In this document: one piece after another, positions 1 through 7,447 of the stretch | Layout of the letters: every line of letters starts with the position of its first letter | How positions within the stretch are numbered: the first letter of the stretch is position 1 | Source of the DNA: Actinomycetes bacterium | Lineage (GTDB): Bacteria > Actinomycetota > Actinomycetes > Mycobacteriales > Mycobacteriaceae | Direction: 5' to 3' | DNA: 11,279 nt | Assembly: GCA_022600695.1 (NCBI GenBank) | Contig: JAHZJY010000058.1 | Location: forward strand, 1 to 11,279 | Position numbers and translations under genes: made by a program | The notes under the pieces: generated by a model | Databases searched by the model: none | What the model was told of the DNA's origin: nothing | Seen by the model: only the letters and a program-made list of their open reading frames with translations

Positions 1-6
1 CAGGGG

Positions 7-921
7 CTAGAAGTAGCGCGGGAAACTGCTCCAGTCCGGGTCGCGCTTCTCCAGGAAGGCGTCTCGGCCCTCGACGGCCTCGTCGGTCATGTAGGCGAGA
101 CGGGTGGCCTCGCCGGCGAAGATCTGCTGGCCGACCAGCCCGTCGTCGAGGAGGTTGAACGCGAATTTCAGCATCCGCTGCGCCTGCGGCGATTTGCCGT
201 TGATCTTCTCCGCCCAGTGCAAGCCGACCCGCTCCAGATCCGCATGATCGATGACCCGGTTGACCGCCCCCATCCGGTGCATCTGCTCGGCGGTGTAGGC
301 CTCCCCGAGGAAGAAGATCTCGCGGGCGAACTTCTGGCCCACCTGCTTGGCGAGGTATGCGCTGCCGTAGCCGCCGTCGAAGCTGCCGACGTCGGCGTCG
401 GTCTGTTTGAAACGGGCGTGCTCCCGGCTGGCCAGGGTCAGGTCGCAGGTGACGTGCAGACTGTGCCCGCCGCCGGCCGCCCAGCCGTTGACCAGGCAGA
501 TGACCACCTTGGGCATGAACCGGATCAGCCGCTGAACCTCCAGGATGTGCAGGCGTCCCGCCCGCGCGGGGTCCACGGTGTCGGCACTGTCGCCGGCGGC
601 GTACTGGTAGCCGCTGCGGCCCCGGATGCGCTGGTCACCGCCGGAGCAGAACGCCCAGCCGCCGTCCTTGGGCGAGGGGCCGTTGCCGGTCAGCAGAACC
701 ACCCCGACGGCGGGCCACATCCGGGCGTGGTCCAGGACCCGGTAGAGCTCGTCGACGGTGTGCGGCCGGAACGCGTTGCGCACCTCGGGACGGTTGAAGG
801 CCACCCGGACCGTCGGCCGGGCCTCGCCGCCGAGAACATGCCGGTGATAAGTGATGTCGGTCAGATCCCCGAAGCCCTCGACAGGTTGCCAGAGGGCGGG
901 CTCGAACGGGTTGTCGCTCAC
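7..921 (-). CDS. menB: 1,4-dihydroxy-2-naphthoyl-CoA synthase (MenB)
   Basis: Crotonase-fold enzyme of menaquinone synthesis. It closes the ring of o-succinylbenzoyl-CoA (Dieckmann-type condensation) to give 1,4-dihydroxy-2-naphthoyl-CoA in the cytoplasm. The protein matches M. tuberculosis MenB from memory along its length: RPEVRNAFRPHTVDELYR, the oxyanion segment CSGGDQRIRG, NGWAAGGGHSLH, the catalytic acidic segment QTDADVGSFDGG, and the C-terminal end FPRYF. The QTDAD aspartate fits the Asp-dependent MenB type. The chosen start is GTG at 921 (304 aa), which gives the familiar N-terminus SDNPFEP. An in-frame TTG at 945 gives 312 aa, nearer the annotated 314 aa of the tuberculosis protein, and is preceded 10 bases upstream by a purine-rich AGGAGAAGGGG. 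The start is therefore unsettled. The gene lies 140 bases downstream of the PucR-type regulator on the same strand, but no functional link between them is evident. Confidence 0.95.
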   Translation of the reverse strand: MSDNPFEPALWQPVEGFGDLTDITYHRHVLGGEARPTVRVAFNRPEVRNAFRPHTVDELYRVLDHARMWPAVGVVLLTGNGPSPKDGGWAFCSGGDQRIRGRSGYQYAAGDSADTVDPARAGRLHILEVQRLIRFMPKVVICLVNGWAAGGGHSLHVTCDLTLASREHARFKQTDADVGSFDGGYGSAYLAKQVGQKFAREIFFLGEAYTAEQMHRMGAVNRVIDHADLERVGLHWAEKINGKSPQAQRMLKFAFNLLDDGLVGQQIFAGEATRLAYMTDEAVEGRDAFLEKRDPDWSSFPRYF

Positions 922-982
922 GGCACGAAACCTACGCCACGGCAATCACCGCTGACCCCTTCTCCTACGGGTGCGCTCTTGT

Positions 983-1035
983 CCACCTGTCAGCGACACC
1001 GGACGCCCTGATCCGGAGTTGTCGCGCTGAGGTGG
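983..1035 (-). terminator. Long imperfect hairpin between regulator and menB (candidate terminator or leader structure)
   Basis: Four consecutive helices nest around an 8-base loop at 1004-1011. They are CCACCT (983-988) with AGGTGG (1030-1035), CAGCG (991-995) with CGCTG (1025-1029), ACA (996-998) with TGT (1020-1022), and CCGGA (999-1003) with TCCGG (1012-1016). Small bulges lie at 989-990, 1017-1019 and 1023-1024. It lies just after the regulator stop in the direction of transcription and before menB. No U-run follows on the minus strand, so it is not a classical intrinsic terminator; many mycobacterial terminators lack one. It could equally be a structured menB 5' leader. Confidence 0.4.
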
Positions 1036-1045
1036 GCAAACGAGC

Positions 1046-1073
1046 CAGCGGTTCGGACAGGTCAGCGGTTCGG
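1046..1073. repeat. Short direct repeat across the regulator stop codon
   Basis: The 11-base word CAGCGGTTCGG occurs at 1046-1056 and again at 1063-1073, a 17-base period. The second copy overlaps the stop codon of the PucR-type gene (1062-1064). It may be a local duplication; no function is evident. Confidence 0.5.
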
Positions 1074-2291
1074 GACGTCCGACAGCCCGGCTGATACCCG
1101 CGGCGATATCCCGAGCGCCACGGTGAGTTCCAGAACGGTCTGCGGGTCGCTGAGCCGTTCCCCGTAGAGATCGCGCAACTGGGTCATCCGGTAGCGCACG
1201 GTCTGGGCGTGAACGAACAGATCCGCCGCAACGGCCTCGCGCTGCCCCTGGTGCAGTAGCCACGCCCGCAATGTCTCGGTGAGCCGCTCAGCGGTGCTGG
1301 GCCGCAACGCTGCCAATGGTTCCAGCGCGCGCCGTCGCAGATCCTCAAGAGCTCCGGCATCGGCACTGAGCACGATCTCGACCAGGCGTTCGTCGGTATC
1401 GATGACATCGCCACCGTCACCGTCGAGGTGAACCGCTCGCACCGCACGCCGGTAGGACGATTCCACCAGCAGCCACGGCCGCGCGGGACCGACCACCGCC
1501 GACCGACCGGCCAACGTCGACATCAGCCTCGATCGTCGATCACCGTCCATATCGGGCACCAGTGCCGCCGCCCAGGCCTGCTCGGGGTCCAGACCGGGGA
1601 GCTCGTCGGTGGCCTGCAGGATTTCGCCGCTGAAGAGGCTGTCCAGCCCCCTGGCATTGGCCGCGGGCAGTAGCACCGCTGTGAGCGTCTGCGGGACAAC
1701 CCAATTCGCCCGTTCCGCGCTCCCGCGCAGCACCTCCGGCGAGTCGCCGGTCAGCAGTTGCGCGGTGAGCAGGTCGAGGTAGCGCTGCCGCACCCGGCCC
1801 GCGGTGGCCGACTCATCGGCATGCCCCGAGACACTGGAGGCCGACAGTTCGTCGATATAGGCGAACACCAACTCGGCGAAGCGCGCGATGGTCGTTGCCG
1901 GCAGTCCGGCACCGACCGCGGTACCCGACAGTTCCCGCCAGGCCACCCGCGCCCCGACCCGGTACGCAGACAGCAACGCATCGATGGATCGGCCGTTACG
2001 GGCCTCACCGCGGCCCAGTTCGTAGGCGCCGTCGACGGCGGGCGACAGCTGGGTGCCGGGATCGGAGCCCTCGGCACGGGTGGCCAGGCGGAGGAACGCC
2101 CCCAGCGAGGTCTGTACGGCGTTCTCGATGTTCTGACCCATCTGCCCGCTGAACGGGTCGGTGTAGGCCGGCACCTCGGCGATGATCGCCTCGACGGTGC
2201 GCTCCGCCATACGCGGTAGGACGCCCTCCAGTGCGGCAGCGACCTCCGGCTCGAGTGCCAGACCGGAAAGTCGCGTCTCCGAACTCAGCAT
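1062..2291 (-). CDS. PucR/CdaR-family transcriptional regulator
   Basis: A 409-aa cytoplasmic DNA-binding regulator. The C-terminal part (about 333-395) is the PucR-type helix-turn-helix: TLRAWLLHQGQREAVAADLF, then VHAQTVRYRMTQLRDLYG, then a helical LSDPQTVLELTVAL tail. Residues about 20-155 are helical and resemble the RsbRD N-terminal-type sensor domain common in actinobacterial PucR proteins. The middle (about 200-300) would correspond to the degenerate GGDEF-like region of this family. No signal peptide or membrane segment is visible. The ATG at 2291 is preceded by AAAGAG about 6 bases upstream. The gene diverges from the reductase/desaturase/hydrolase operon across 89 bases, the usual arrangement for a local regulator, so it probably controls that operon and perhaps itself. 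The effector is unknown; an acyl-CoA or fatty acid is a guess from context. Confidence 0.88.
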   Translation of the reverse strand: MLSSETRLSGLALEPEVAAALEGVLPRMAERTVEAIIAEVPAYTDPFSGQMGQNIENAVQTSLGAFLRLATRAEGSDPGTQLSPAVDGAYELGRGEARNGRSIDALLSAYRVGARVAWRELSGTAVGAGLPATTIARFAELVFAYIDELSASSVSGHADESATAGRVRQRYLDLLTAQLLTGDSPEVLRGSAERANWVVPQTLTAVLLPAANARGLDSLFSGEILQATDELPGLDPEQAWAAALVPDMDGDRRSRLMSTLAGRSAVVGPARPWLLVESSYRRAVRAVHLDGDGGDVIDTDERLVEIVLSADAGALEDLRRRALEPLAALRPSTAERLTETLRAWLLHQGQREAVAADLFVHAQTVRYRMTQLRDLYGERLSDPQTVLELTVALGISPRVSAGLSDVPNR

Positions 2292-2380
2292 TTATCTCTT
2301 TCGAACAAAGTTAGGGATTTTTTCCACACTTGATCGTCAAGATTTTATCGCGGGAGCAGGTGAATGGTGGAGATATGACG
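2292..2380. promoter_or_regulatory. Divergent promoter region between regulator and desaturase operon
   Basis: This 89-base spacer is clearly richer in A+T than its surroundings, particularly 2291-2350. It must hold the promoters of both divergent units unless transcription enters from elsewhere. On the minus strand TAACTT (complement of 2308-2313) fits the mycobacterial TANNNT -10 pattern, 16 bases before the regulator ATG. No convincing plus-strand -10 was found. For the reductase gene, GGAG at 2369-2372 is the ribosome site; its 8-base spacing favours the ATG at 2381 over the one at 2375. Confidence 0.5.
2329..2341. promoter_or_regulatory. Inverted repeat, candidate operator
   Basis: CTTGA-TCG-TCAAG is a perfect 5-bp inverted repeat with a 3-base centre, placed in the middle of the divergent spacer. 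A second, weaker dyad, CTTT-CGAAC-AAAG, lies at 2298-2310 near the regulator start. Either could bind the adjacent PucR-type protein. Assignment rests on position and symmetry only. Confidence 0.4.
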
Positions 2381-3481
2381 ATGACAGCGCCCCGCACCAA
2401 CTCCGCCGCGATCCTGCGAGGGCAGGTGTTGAGATTGGCCGCGAGGCTGACCACTCCCCTGGTTCCGTCGGACTACCTCGACGTGATCGACCCCCTGCGC
2501 TCGGGTGCAGCACTGCGCGGACGCATCGTGGCGATCAACCCGGAAACCCGTGACGCCGTCACCCTGGTGATCAGGCCCGGCCGCGGATGGCGTGGCCACA
2601 TTCCCGGTCAGTACATCCGGGTCGGCGTCGATGTTGACGGCGTCCGGCAGTGGCGGGCCTACTCGCTCACCTCGGCCGCCGGCCGGGCGGACGGCTGCAT
2701 CACCATCACCGTCAAGGCCATTCCGGACGGCCTCGTCAGCGGCTACCTGGTGCGACGCGCAACAGTCGGCACGGTCATTCAACTCGACCAGGCGGCCGGC
2801 GATTTCACCCTGGCATTCCCGGCCCCGGCAAAGGTCCTGTTCGTCACCGCCGGCAGCGGTATCACCCCGGTGATGGGGATGCTGCGCACCATGCAGCAGA
2901 CCCAGCCCCCGGGCCGCGCCCCCGATACCGTGATCGTGCACTCCGCTCCGACCGCCGCCGACGTCATCTTCGGCGGGGAACTTCGCCGGCTCGCGCGCGA
3001 GGGGCGGTTCCGCCTGGTGGAGATTCACACCGATACCGACGGCGTGCTGGACGCCGGCGATCTTGACGGCCTCGTCGGCGACATCACCGATCGACACACC
3101 TGGGCGTGCGGCCCCGTCGGACTGCTGGACAACCTCGAAACCCATTGGGCCGGTGCCGGTATCGCGAATCGTCTGCACACCGAAAGGTTTCGGCCAGCCG
3201 TCATCGCCACCGGCGAAGGCGGCACAGTGAACTTCACTGCCACCGACACCGCCGTGGAGAACGACGGCACCCGCAGCCTGCTCGACAGCGGTGAGGACGC
3301 CGGAGTCCTGATGCCGTCGGGCTGCCGGATGGGCATCTGCTTCGGCTGTGCGGCCCCGCTGCGCCGCGGCGCGGTCCGCGACCTGCGCACCGGCGAGCTC
3401 ACCACCGCCGCCGAGGGTGACGGCGTCGTCATCCAGACCTGCATCTCCGCAGCCGCGGGGCCCTGCGCCATCGAACTCTGA
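2381..3481 (+). CDS. FAD/2Fe-2S NAD(P)H oxidoreductase (desaturase electron donor, Rv3230c-like)
   Basis: A flavin reductase with a fused plant-type ferredoxin, 366 aa, cytoplasmic or membrane-associated. It should pass electrons from NAD(P)H through FAD and the cluster to the desaturase encoded next to it. In order: an FAD-binding barrel with RAYS (92-95); a nucleotide domain with GSGITP (158-163) and ACGP (242-245); and a C-terminal ferredoxin domain with cluster ligands Cys315, Cys320, Cys323 and Cys354 (C-x4-C-x2-C-x30-C). The segment upstream of the flavin domain (1-45) matches the style of M. tuberculosis Rv3230c, the known partner of DesA3. The ATG at 2381 is chosen because GGAG lies 8 bases before it; ATG 2375 (368 aa) is the alternative. 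It is followed after 24 bases by the desaturase and is clearly in the same operon. All cofactor residues are present. Confidence 0.92.
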   Translation: MTAPRTNSAAILRGQVLRLAARLTTPLVPSDYLDVIDPLRSGAALRGRIVAINPETRDAVTLVIRPGRGWRGHIPGQYIRVGVDVDGVRQWRAYSLTSAAGRADGCITITVKAIPDGLVSGYLVRRATVGTVIQLDQAAGDFTLAFPAPAKVLFVTAGSGITPVMGMLRTMQQTQPPGRAPDTVIVHSAPTAADVIFGGELRRLAREGRFRLVEIHTDTDGVLDAGDLDGLVGDITDRHTWACGPVGLLDNLETHWAGAGIANRLHTERFRPAVIATGEGGTVNFTATDTAVENDGTRSLLDSGEDAGVLMPSGCRMGICFGCAAPLRRGAVRDLRTGELTTAAEGDGVVIQTCISAAAGPCAIEL

Positions 3482-3505
3482 ACGCTCCGGAAAAGGAACA
3501 CCGAT

Positions 3506-4615
3506 ATGACTGCTGTCCAGGAAACATTGACCGACCCGACCACCCACCTCACCGACGCCGACATCGAGGACCTCGGCGCCGAACTCGATGCCATCCGCGA
3601 TCAGGTCATCGGCAGCCGCGGCGAACGGGACGCCGCCTATATCCGCGCCGTGATCGACGCCCAGCGCAAACTCGAACTCGGTAGCCGCGCGGTCCTGCTG
3701 TTCTCGCTGTTCCCACCCGCCTGGCTGGCCGGCACTGTGGGACTGTCGATCTCCAAGATCGTCGAGAACATGGAGATCGGCCATAATGTGATGCACGGTC
3801 AGTGGGACTGGATGCGCGACCCCGCCATCCACTCCACCACGTGGGAGTGGGACAACGCCTCACCGGCAGATATGTGGAAGCACTCCCACAACGAGTTGCA
3901 CCACACCTACACCAACGTCCGCGGTAAGGACAACGACCTGGGCTACGGCATCATGCGGGTCGACGAGGAGCAACCCTGGAAACCGCTGTATCTGATTCAG
4001 CCGCTCTCCAACGCCGTCAACGCCTGCTTCTTTCAGTACGGAATCGCCTTCTACGACCTGGAGGTCGGCAGGTACCTCAAGGGCAGGGTGGAGAAGAAGG
4101 ACTTCGTCAGCCGCGGAAAGAAAGTGCTGGCCAAGATCCGTCGGCAGGCCACCCGCGACTACGTGTTGCATCCGCTGCTGTCCGGCCCCTCGGCCCTGAG
4201 CACGCTGACCGCCAACCTCACCGCCAACCTGGTCCGCAATCTGTGGACGCACTCGGTGATCATGTGCGGGCACTTCCCCGAAGGCGTCCAGACGTTCGCC
4301 AAGGACTCCATCGAGGGTGAGACCCGCGGCCAGTGGTACCTCCGGCAGATGCTGGGCTCCGCCAATATCTCCGGTAGCCCGGCGATGCATTTCATGACCG
4401 GCAATCTGTCCTACCAGATCGAGCATCACCTGTTCCCCGACCTGCCGAGCAACCGCTACCAGGAGATCGCGCCCAAGGTGCGGGAAATATTCGATCGTTA
4501 CGGCCTGACCTACACCACCGGGCCGCTGCCCAAACAGATCGCCTCGGCCTGGACGCAGATCATCCGACTTTCGGTTCCCAACCGAACGACACAGCAAGCC
4601 AAAGGAATCCACTGA
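3506..4615 (+). CDS. Membrane fatty acyl desaturase, DesA3-like
   Basis: An integral-membrane di-iron desaturase, 369 aa, of the mycobacterial DesA3 (stearoyl-CoA delta-9) type. It introduces a double bond into an acyl chain using O2 and electrons from the preceding reductase. The three histidine boxes are intact: H93-x3-H97 in EIGHNVMHGQ, H128-x3-H132-H133 in HNELHHTY, and QIEHH (304-308). An extra conserved His256 lies in CGHFP. Hydrophobic segments lie near 62-85, 160-182 and 235-255. Compared with M. tuberculosis DesA3 (427 aa) it stops soon after the LSVPN region, so it lacks that protein's roughly 60-residue basic C-terminal tail. The ATG is supported by AGGA 8 bases upstream. It overlaps the hydrolase start by one base (TGATG). 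Substrate chain length, regiochemistry and carrier (CoA or ACP) cannot be read from sequence. Confidence 0.93.
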   Translation: MTAVQETLTDPTTHLTDADIEDLGAELDAIRDQVIGSRGERDAAYIRAVIDAQRKLELGSRAVLLFSLFPPAWLAGTVGLSISKIVENMEIGHNVMHGQWDWMRDPAIHSTTWEWDNASPADMWKHSHNELHHTYTNVRGKDNDLGYGIMRVDEEQPWKPLYLIQPLSNAVNACFFQYGIAFYDLEVGRYLKGRVEKKDFVSRGKKVLAKIRRQATRDYVLHPLLSGPSALSTLTANLTANLVRNLWTHSVIMCGHFPEGVQTFAKDSIEGETRGQWYLRQMLGSANISGSPAMHFMTGNLSYQIEHHLFPDLPSNRYQEIAPKVREIFDRYGLTYTTGPLPKQIASAWTQIIRLSVPNRTTQQAKGIH

Positions 4616-5481
4616 TGAGCGAACTCAAACACCTCGACCTGCACGGTGAACGACTGGCCTATGTCGATGAGGGCAGCGGCGAGGTACTGCTACTCCTGCA
4701 CGGAATGGCCGGCAGCTCGCAGACCTGGCGGTCGGTGATCGGACCGCTGTCACGCCGCTACCGGGTCGTCGCGCCGGATCTTCCGGGCCACGGCGAGTCG
4801 GCCAAACCCCGCAGCGACTACTCCCTCGGCGCGTTCGCCGTCCTGCTGCGTGACCTGCTCGACGAACTCGCCGTCACCCGCGCCACCGTCGTCGGGCACT
4901 CACTCGGCGGCGGTGTCGCCATGCAATTCCTCTACCAGCACCCCGACTACTCCGAGCGGCTGATCCTGATCGGCAGCGGCGGCCTCGGCCCAGACGTGGG
5001 CCTGACGCTGCGACTGCTGTCCGCACCCGGTGCGGAGCTGATCATGCCGATCATCGCGCCCCGAAAGGTCCTCAACGCCGGTGAACGGGTGTGGTCGTGG
5101 TTGCGCGGTGCCGGCATCGAATCACCGCGCGGCGAGGAGATCTGGCGGTCTTACAGCACGTTCGCCGACGCCCCCACCCGGCAGGCCTTCCTGCGCACGC
5201 TGCGATCCGTCGTCGATTATCGCGGTCAGGCCGTCAGCGCCCTGAACCGGCTCAACACCAAGACCGAACTGCCGATCATGGCGATCTGGGGCGACAGTGA
5301 CGCCATCATCCCGGTCGAACACGCCTACGCCGCCCAACAGGCCCGCCCCGACATCCGGCTGGAGGTGCTGACCGGCGTCGGACACTTCCCACAGGTGGAA
5401 CGGCCCGCTGAGGTGATTGAGCTGATCGAGGACTTCCTGGCCGCCGCTCCGAGGCCGGCTCACAATCGCTCCGAGGCATAG
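4615..5481 (+). CDS. Alpha/beta-fold hydrolase
   Basis: A 288-aa alpha/beta hydrolase with a complete triad: nucleophile Ser96 in GHSLGG (94-99), acid Asp229 in WGDSDAIIP (or Asp227), and His257 in GVGHFPQVERP. The HGMAG motif (29-33) supplies the oxyanion hole. A cap of about 125-205 separates the strands. No signal peptide is visible, so it is probably cytoplasmic. The ATG is preceded by AGGA 8 bases upstream and overlaps the desaturase stop by one base, so it is translationally coupled to it. That context suggests an ester or thioester hydrolase acting on the lipids or acyl-CoAs that the desaturase handles. The family also includes haloperoxidase-like and ring-cleavage hydrolases, and nothing in the sequence fixes the substrate. 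Its last 22 bases overlap the 3' end of the convergent acyl-AMP ligase gene. Confidence 0.85.
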   Translation: MSELKHLDLHGERLAYVDEGSGEVLLLLHGMAGSSQTWRSVIGPLSRRYRVVAPDLPGHGESAKPRSDYSLGAFAVLLRDLLDELAVTRATVVGHSLGGGVAMQFLYQHPDYSERLILIGSGGLGPDVGLTLRLLSAPGAELIMPIIAPRKVLNAGERVWSWLRGAGIESPRGEEIWRSYSTFADAPTRQAFLRTLRSVVDYRGQAVSALNRLNTKTELPIMAIWGDSDAIIPVEHAYAAQQARPDIRLEVLTGVGHFPQVERPAEVIELIEDFLAAAPRPAHNRSEA

Positions 5482-7133
5482 AGCTCCCGCACCGTCAGCC
5501 TCCGGATCTTCCCGCTGGTGGTGCGCGGGATCCCCGTCCGCGGAACCAGCACGACATCGTCGAGGGAGAATCCGAAGACCGCCCGCACCCGGGTTGTCGC
5601 CTCGGCTCGGAGCCGTTCCCGCTGCTCGGGCTCGCTGACCGCGGTGGCCATCACCGCGACGACACGCTCCCGGCCGCGGCGCTCGTCCGGGGTGCTGAAG
5701 ACGACGACCTGCCCGGGGCCGACCTCTGGCAGCTCGCCGATAGTCCGCTCGACATCGTAGGGCGGCAGGTTCCGGCCCCGGATGATCAGCATCTCCTTGC
5801 TACGGCCCACCACGAATAATTCGCCGTCGTGCAGGAATCCGCGGTCACCGGTGTCATGCCAGCCGCCCGGCGGGTGGCCCACCGTGCCGTCGGACCGGCG
5901 GTAACCGGTCATCACCGAGGCACCGCTGATCCGGATATCGCCCACCGAACCGGGATTCACCTCGACACCGTGGGCGTCGCGCACCGACACCCGCATCCCG
6001 TCGATGGGCGACCCACAGGAGACCTGCGGCCCCCGAACGCTGTCGGAGTCCACCACCCGGACCCGTCCGAAGTTGCCCGGCCCATCCGGGGCCGGTTTCA
6101 GCGCCACTGTGGTGGCCAGCACCGACTCGGCCATCCCGTAGCAGGGCACCAGCGCATCGGTGCGAAGCCCCAGCGGCCCGAAACCGTCGGTGAAGTACCG
6201 CAGGGTGGAGTGCGTGATCGGCTCCGCGCCCACATAGGCGTAACGCAACTCGGCGAGATCGATCCGCGACGCCGGGTCGGGGGCCCGGGCCAGCGCGTCG
6301 GCGGCGGCCCGGTAGGCAAAGGTCGGGCCGGCGGTCACCGTCGAGCCGTGATCGGTCATATGCCGCGGCCACGACAGCGGGTCGCGCAGGAATCCCAGCG
6401 GGGTCATCCACGCGATCGGTGACCCGTAGAGCAGGGCGGCGAGAACCTGGATGAACCCCATATCGTGGTACATCGGCAACCAACTGAACACCCGATCGCG
6501 GCCCCAGCGGGTGCCTATCGCATGCCCGATCACCGCGATGTTGTGCGCGACATTGTGCTGCGACAGCACAACCGCTTTCGGTGCCGATGTCGAGCCGGAG
6601 GTCAGCTGAATATGGTGCGGGTCCGATAGCAACGGCACTGCCCGACCCGCCCGCGACCACGGCCGGGCTTCGGCGATGTCCTCGTAGGCAATCAGCCCGG
6701 GGTGCTCCACGGCAGCCGCGGATCGGTGGTCGGTCAGCACCATCGTGGGGTCGACGACGTCCAGAGCGGCCCGAAGGTGTTGCACTCCTGCGGAATCCGC
6801 CCGCATGGGTGTAGTCGGAGGTGCCACCGCGCAGGGCACGGCGCCGAGCAGCAGAACGGCGAGCAGCGTCACCAGGTATTCCTCGGTATTGGCGGCCACC
6901 ATCAGCACCCGGTCGCCGACGCCGAGACCGTTCCGGTCGAGTGCCCCCGCCCGGCCGCGGACACGCTGCGCCAGGGCCGGACCTGATATCGAGGCGAGGT
7001 GCCTGCGACTGTCGTAGAAGTCGAGTTGCCCGAGTCGCCCGCCGATCAGGAGTCCGTAATCGACTGCGCCGCTTGCCAGCGCGGGCGCGTTCGCCGCTAT
7101 GTGAGCCTGGATGGCCGCCGGGAACGGGGTCAT
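5460..7133 (-). CDS. Fatty acyl-AMP ligase (FAAL/FadD-type)
   Basis: A 557-aa ANL-superfamily adenylating enzyme. It activates a fatty acid with ATP to acyl-AMP; FAAL members pass the acyl group to a carrier protein rather than to CoA. Motifs in order: P-loop LTSGSTSAPKAV (177-188); SWLPMYHDMG (217-226), typical of FAALs; GPTFAYRAAADAL (269-281); YGMAES (332-337); the hinge region DTGD (427-430) and GRSKEML (443-449); GRNLPPYDVE (453-462); and TTSGKIRR with catalytic Lys542. Placement in the FAAL branch is by resemblance of these blocks to mycobacterial FadD26/28/32-type ligases. The FAAL-specific insertion was not confirmed by alignment. The ATG at 7133 overlaps the stop of the acyl carrier gene (ATGA), which argues that the carrier is its acceptor. 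No NRPS or PKS domain is fused. The 3' end overlaps the convergent hydrolase gene by 22 bases. Confidence 0.88.
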   Translation of the reverse strand: MTPFPAAIQAHIAANAPALASGAVDYGLLIGGRLGQLDFYDSRRHLASISGPALAQRVRGRAGALDRNGLGVGDRVLMVAANTEEYLVTLLAVLLLGAVPCAVAPPTTPMRADSAGVQHLRAALDVVDPTMVLTDHRSAAAVEHPGLIAYEDIAEARPWSRAGRAVPLLSDPHHIQLTSGSTSAPKAVVLSQHNVAHNIAVIGHAIGTRWGRDRVFSWLPMYHDMGFIQVLAALLYGSPIAWMTPLGFLRDPLSWPRHMTDHGSTVTAGPTFAYRAAADALARAPDPASRIDLAELRYAYVGAEPITHSTLRYFTDGFGPLGLRTDALVPCYGMAESVLATTVALKPAPDGPGNFGRVRVVDSDSVRGPQVSCGSPIDGMRVSVRDAHGVEVNPGSVGDIRISGASVMTGYRRSDGTVGHPPGGWHDTGDRGFLHDGELFVVGRSKEMLIIRGRNLPPYDVERTIGELPEVGPGQVVVFSTPDERRGRERVVAVMATAVSEPEQRERLRAEATTRVRAVFGFSLDDVVLVPRTGIPRTTSGKIRRLTVRELYASERL

Positions 7134-7447
7134 AAGTCGCCGGAGCGCCGGGCACGGCCGGCGATGCGGGTGCGGATGTAGTCCGCGATGTCGCCGAGCA
7201 CGGTGAACGAGAATGCAGCCTCCTCCTCGATGAACACCGAGAACGTGTCTTCCATTTCGTTCATCAGGGCCATCAAGGTCGCCGAATCGACCGGAAGACT
7301 CAGCAGTGGCGTCTGGGCGTCAAGTCCACCGAGATCGACCTGGGCCAGGTCCTCCGGCGGCAGCAGCTTGATCAGACCGGCCCGGACCGCGTCAAGGACA
7401 TCAGCGGTTTCGGGACGTTGTGACGGGTTCATCGGATCTACTTTCAT
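7130..7447 (-). CDS. Acyl carrier protein
   Basis: A stand-alone phosphopantetheine carrier of about 105 aa. The attachment motif LPVDSATLMALMNEMEDTF has Ser55 after Asp54. It is followed by the usual acidic helix II and by VLGDIADYIRTRI, which matches carrier helix IV. The spacing to the C-terminus is normal for the family. It would hold the acyl chain made by the ligase encoded immediately downstream. The start chosen (ATG 7447) overlaps the permease stop as ATGA. A second in-frame ATG at 7432 gives 100 aa and has a weak AAAG upstream, so it is possible. The stop overlaps the ligase ATG, again as ATGA, so permease, carrier and ligase are translationally coupled. The motif has Pro-Val-Asp-Ser rather than the common Gly-x-Asp-Ser of fatty acid synthase carriers, consistent with a specialised carrier. 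Confidence 0.87.
   Translation of the reverse strand: MKVDPMNPSQRPETADVLDAVRAGLIKLLPPEDLAQVDLGGLDAQTPLLSLPVDSATLMALMNEMEDTFSVFIEEEAAFSFTVLGDIADYIRTRIAGRARRSGDL

Noticed and set aside
2308..2340. Sigma-70 promoter for the regulator with TTGACG (complement of 2335-2340) and TAACTT (complement of 2308-2313)
   Set aside because: The spacing is 21 bases, too long for a standard pair, and TTGACG is part of the dyad. TAACTT alone is kept as a weak -10 candidate.
2345..3832. A 495-codon open frame on the minus strand across the reductase and desaturase genes
   Set aside because: It is antisense to two genes with clear motifs. Its translation is low-complexity Gly/Ala/Asp/Val-rich and resembles no family, which is typical of high-GC antisense frames.
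5854..7155. A 433-codon frame overlapping the acyl-AMP ligase on the same strand
   Set aside because: It is a shifted reading of the ligase, rich in Arg/Gly/Pro/Ser; the ligase frame holds all adenylation motifs.
5460..7447. Isonitrile lipopeptide cluster (M. tuberculosis Rv0096-Rv0101 type), suggested by ligase plus carrier
   Set aside because: There is no Fe(II)/2-oxoglutarate oxidase, FcoT-type thioesterase or NRPS in the window, and the neighbours are transporter genes.
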